From assembly GCA_963767645.1 (NCBI GenBank), contig CAVYEW010000010.1, positions 248,001 through 312,000 of the forward strand: a DNA stretch of 64,000 nt, written 5' to 3'. The notes under the pieces are model-generated. The model was not told the origin of the DNA, searched no databases, and saw nothing but the letters and a program-made list of their open reading frames with translations. Of the stretch, positions 62,018-64,000 are shown in pieces. Within the stretch, counting starts at the first letter, position 1, and each line of letters starts with the position of its first letter. Source of the stretch: DATFDN01 sp963767645. Lineage in GTDB: Bacteria > Pseudomonadota > Alphaproteobacteria > Acetobacterales > Acetobacteraceae. Position numbers and translations under genes: made by a program.

Positions 62018-62929
62018 TCACGCGGCCTGCGATCCCTTGCCCTCCACCGTGGCACCCGCCCACTCCTCAAGCACCTTGATAAGCGTAGTGACATCGCTTG
62101 GTCCCGCTCCGTGCGCCATGGCGTAGCCATAGAGCTGCCTCGCGGCGCTGCAGGTGAACATGGCGGCACCGAGCGCCTCCGCCTCTTCCAGAGCGAGGCG
62201 TAGATCTTTGCTCATCAGTTCCAGCCGAAAGCCGAAATCGAACTCACGGGTGAGCACGGCCTTTGCAACGAACGCCTCGGTTACGAAGCTACGGCCGCTG
62301 CTCCGATTGATAACGTCCACCATGATGTCGGGATCAAGTCCGGCCTTCGCGCCCATAACCAAGCATTCCGATGCGACGGCGTAATTCACCGCCGACATCA
62401 GGTTGTTGACCAGCTTGAGTGTCTGGCCCTGTCCCACCCGATCACCGACAAAGATCGTGTTCCGACCGATCTCCAGCAATGCCGGCCGAACCGTCTCGTA
62501 GGCGGCGACGTCACCCGACACCATGACGGCAAGACTGCCCGCCTTGGCGCCGGCAACGCCCCCGCTGACCGGCGCGTCAAGCGAGATGATGCCGTGCGGT
62601 GCCAGTCCGGCCGCGACTTCCTGGGCTACCCGCGCACCGGTTGTCGACAGATCGACGAAGATTTTCGCGCGCCCGCCTGCGGCGAGACCGTTCTCTCCGA
62701 GCGCGACCCGGCGCACCACGTCCGGCGTCGGCAGACTGACCATCACGATCTCGACCCGCGCTGCGATCTCGGCCGGCGAGCTGGCCGCGTGCGCGCCGGC
62801 CGCCGTCGCGGTGCGGACCGCGGCGGCATTGAGGTCGTGGACGACGACGCGATTTCCCGCGTGCAGCAGCCGCTGCACCATCGGTGCGCCCATCGCTCCA
62901 AGGCCGATGAAGTCGATTTCCAGGGCCAT
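62018..62929 (-). CDS. NAD(P)-dependent beta-hydroxyacid dehydrogenase (HIBADH-like)
   Basis: A 303-residue member of the 3-hydroxyisobutyrate dehydrogenase family. The Rossmann motif DFIGLGAMGAPMVQRLLHAG is at about 5-24, the substrate loop DAPVSGGVAGAKAGSLAVMV at about 117-136 and the catalytic Lys in LKLVNNLMSAVNYAVASECL at about 172. Relatives act on tartronate semialdehyde, hydroxyisobutyrate or four-carbon sugar acids. It starts at an ATG inside the read-through region of the upstream binding-protein gene, with AAGGGA upstream. Confidence 0.9.
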   Translation of the reverse strand: MALEIDFIGLGAMGAPMVQRLLHAGNRVVVHDLNAAAVRTATAAGAHAASSPAEIAARVEIVMVSLPTPDVVRRVALGENGLAAGGRAKIFVDLSTTGARVAQEVAAGLAPHGIISLDAPVSGGVAGAKAGSLAVMVSGDVAAYETVRPALLEIGRNTIFVGDRVGQGQTLKLVNNLMSAVNYAVASECLVMGAKAGLDPDIMVDVINRSSGRSFVTEAFVAKAVLTREFDFGFRLELMSKDLRLALEEAEALGAAMFTCSAARQLYGYAMAHGAGPSDVTTLIKVLEEWAGATVEGKGSQAA

Positions 62930-64000
62930 TCCTCAATTCCCTTCTTGACCAAGGCACAGCCGCCTTCCGAGAGCGGCCGGAACGCCTGCTCGGCCGGAAT
63001 CGTCGCCAGAACGTCGTAGAGGTCCCACTCGCCGGTCGAGGCTTCCGGTCTTTTCACCTGGACGAGGAACATGTCATGCACCATGCGCCCGTCCTCGCGG
63101 AGATGGCCGTGGCGCGCAAAGAAATCCTCGACCGGGGTCGCTTTCATCTGGGCGACAACCGGAAGTGCCTCGTCGGTGCCGCAGGCCTCGATTGCCTTCA
63201 GATAATGCGTCACGGCGGAGTTGATACCGGCCTGGTACTGCGTCGGCATGGCGTTGTGCCGGGCCTGGAAGCGTCGCGCGAACGCGCGCGTCCGATCGTC
63301 ATAGTTCCAATAATAGGCGGTGGTGAAGATGATGTTCTGCGTCGTCGGGAGTCCAAGGCTATGGATGTCGGTGATGTTGATGAACAGGCCGACCAGTTGC
63401 TGTCCGTGGTTCATCATTCCGAACTCGGCGGCCTGCTTGATCGCGTTGATTGTGTCGTTCCCGCCGTTGGCGAGCGCGACGACCTTGGCACCGGACGATT
63501 GTGCCTGCAGCAGGTAGGAGGAGAAGTCGGCGGCGTTGAGCGGGTGACGCACGCTGCCGAGAACCTTGCCGCCTTCGGCGAGGATGACCGGGCGCGCCGC
63601 GTCTTCCAGAGTATATCCGCCTGCATAGTCGACCGTTATGAAGAACCAGGTGTTGTCTCCTCTCTGCATCAGCGCGTGGGCCGTGCCGTGCGCCTGCGCG
63701 TAGGCATCGGACGTCCAGTGTAGCCCGGTCGGCGAGCAGAATTTTCCGGTCAGGTCGGTGGTCGAGGCCGAGGAGTTGATCGATACGCGGCCCGCCTCGC
63801 GAGCAATCTGCTGTACCGCGAGCGCGACCCCCGAGTTCGGCATGTCGATGACCATGTCCACTTGGCCGACCGAGAACCATTCCCGCGCGATGGCGGAGCC
63901 GACGTTCGGCTTGTTCTGGTGGTCCGCGTAGACGATCTCGATCGGCTTGCCGAACATCGTGCCGCCGAAATCCTCCACTGCCATGCGGGTCGCAAGCACC
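62743..64000 (-). CDS. ABC-type substrate-binding protein, LivJ-like, cut at window edge
   Basis: Large part of a periplasmic binding protein of the same subfamily as 24207-25424. The N-terminus is beyond the window; the visible part starts inside the first lobe (DFGGTMFGKPIEIVYADHQN). Shared motifs are SASTTDLTGKFCSPTGLHWT and QAFRPLSEGGCALV. The relative stops right after that last block, but here the frame runs on for about 65 more codons and overlaps the dehydrogenase gene to 62743. A TGA in the next frame (62935-62933) lies where the protein should end, suggesting a late frameshift. Confidence 0.85.
   Translation of the reverse strand, partial: VLATRMAVEDFGGTMFGKPIEIVYADHQNKPNVGSAIAREWFSVGQVDMVIDMPNSGVALAVQQIAREAGRVSINSSASTTDLTGKFCSPTGLHWTSDAYAQAHGTAHALMQRGDNTWFFITVDYAGGYTLEDAARPVILAEGGKVLGSVRHPLNAADFSSYLLQAQSSGAKVVALANGGNDTINAIKQAAEFGMMNHGQQLVGLFINITDIHSLGLPTTQNIIFTTAYYWNYDDRTRAFARRFQARHNAMPTQYQAGINSAVTHYLKAIEACGTDEALPVVAQMKATPVEDFFARHGHLREDGRMVHDMFLVQVKRPEASTGEWDLYDVLATIPAEQAFRPLSEGGCALVKKGIEEWPWKSTSSALERWAHRWCSGCCTREIASSSTTSMPPRSAPRRRPARTRPARRPRSQRGSRS

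Noticed and set aside
1..64000. CRISPR arrays, rRNA and riboswitches
   Set aside because: No evenly spaced direct repeats, rRNA motifs or known riboswitch cores were seen on reading the window.

Overview
The window is a GC-rich 64 kb chromosomal segment. Gene content suggests an alphaproteobacterium, possibly Rhodospirillales-like. The reasons are a three-part pntAA-pntAB-pntB transhydrogenase as in Rhodospirillum rubrum, a dapF-mtaB-ftsY operon, many orphan branched-chain-amino-acid-type binding proteins, and EthD, LLM-oxidoreductase, CoxL/MoxR/CoxE and GMC genes. This assignment is inference. I see no rRNA, tRNA or CRISPR.

Layout. 1-5.5 kb: end of an exopolysaccharide (EPS) locus (Wzz/tyrosine kinase, membrane protein, flippase), whose flippase frame is disrupted by a GC-rich palindromic repeat. 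4.5-9.2 kb: an orphan CoxL-type molybdoenzyme, a ParDE-like toxin-antitoxin pair, an enoyl-CoA hydratase and a lipase. 9.2-16.4 kb: three paralogous periplasmic binding proteins around a sulfite-oxidase-type enzyme, a 41-residue secreted peptide and a wrecked phage integrase in a gene-poor gap. 16.4-19.5 kb: LLM oxidoreductase, class III aminotransferase and two small proteins. 19.8-22.8 kb: dapF-mtaB-ftsY. 22.9-26.4 kb: cupredoxin plus envelope protein, a fourth binding protein and an Mrr endonuclease. 26.4-31.1 kb: a palindromic repeat, an orphan antitoxin, an acetyltransferase, an EthD pseudogene, a cupin, a small unknown protein and a GMC oxidoreductase. 31.1-34.3 kb (minus strand): phd-vapC-P450-MFS run. 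34.3-41.3 kb: M24 peptidase, MoxR ATPase, CoxE/VWA protein, SDR, LLM oxidoreductase, sulfurtransferase and an MlaC-like protein. 41.4-46.5 kb: sulfotransferase, pnt operon and SDR. 46.6-53.6 kb: a second EPS locus (glycosyltransferase, UDP-glucuronate decarboxylase, broken sugar transferase, degenerate CpsD-like ATPase, acyltransferase). 53.8-64 kb: a sugar ABC transporter whose ATPase carries a GAF-like tail, a Sel1 protein, a frameshifted D-apionate-lactonase-like gene, a Pcm-type methyltransferase, a beta-hydroxyacid dehydrogenase and a fifth binding protein cut by the window edge.

Two themes stand out. Several otherwise well-conserved genes are broken by one or a few single-base shifts (pntAA, sugar transferase, vapC, EthD, integrase, lactonase-like gene). 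This means either real decay or uncorrected indels in the assembly. Second, a palindromic repeat doublet occurs three times, and one copy has removed the stop codon of the flippase. The most novel-looking single protein is the sugar ABC ATPase with a C-terminal GAF-like domain.
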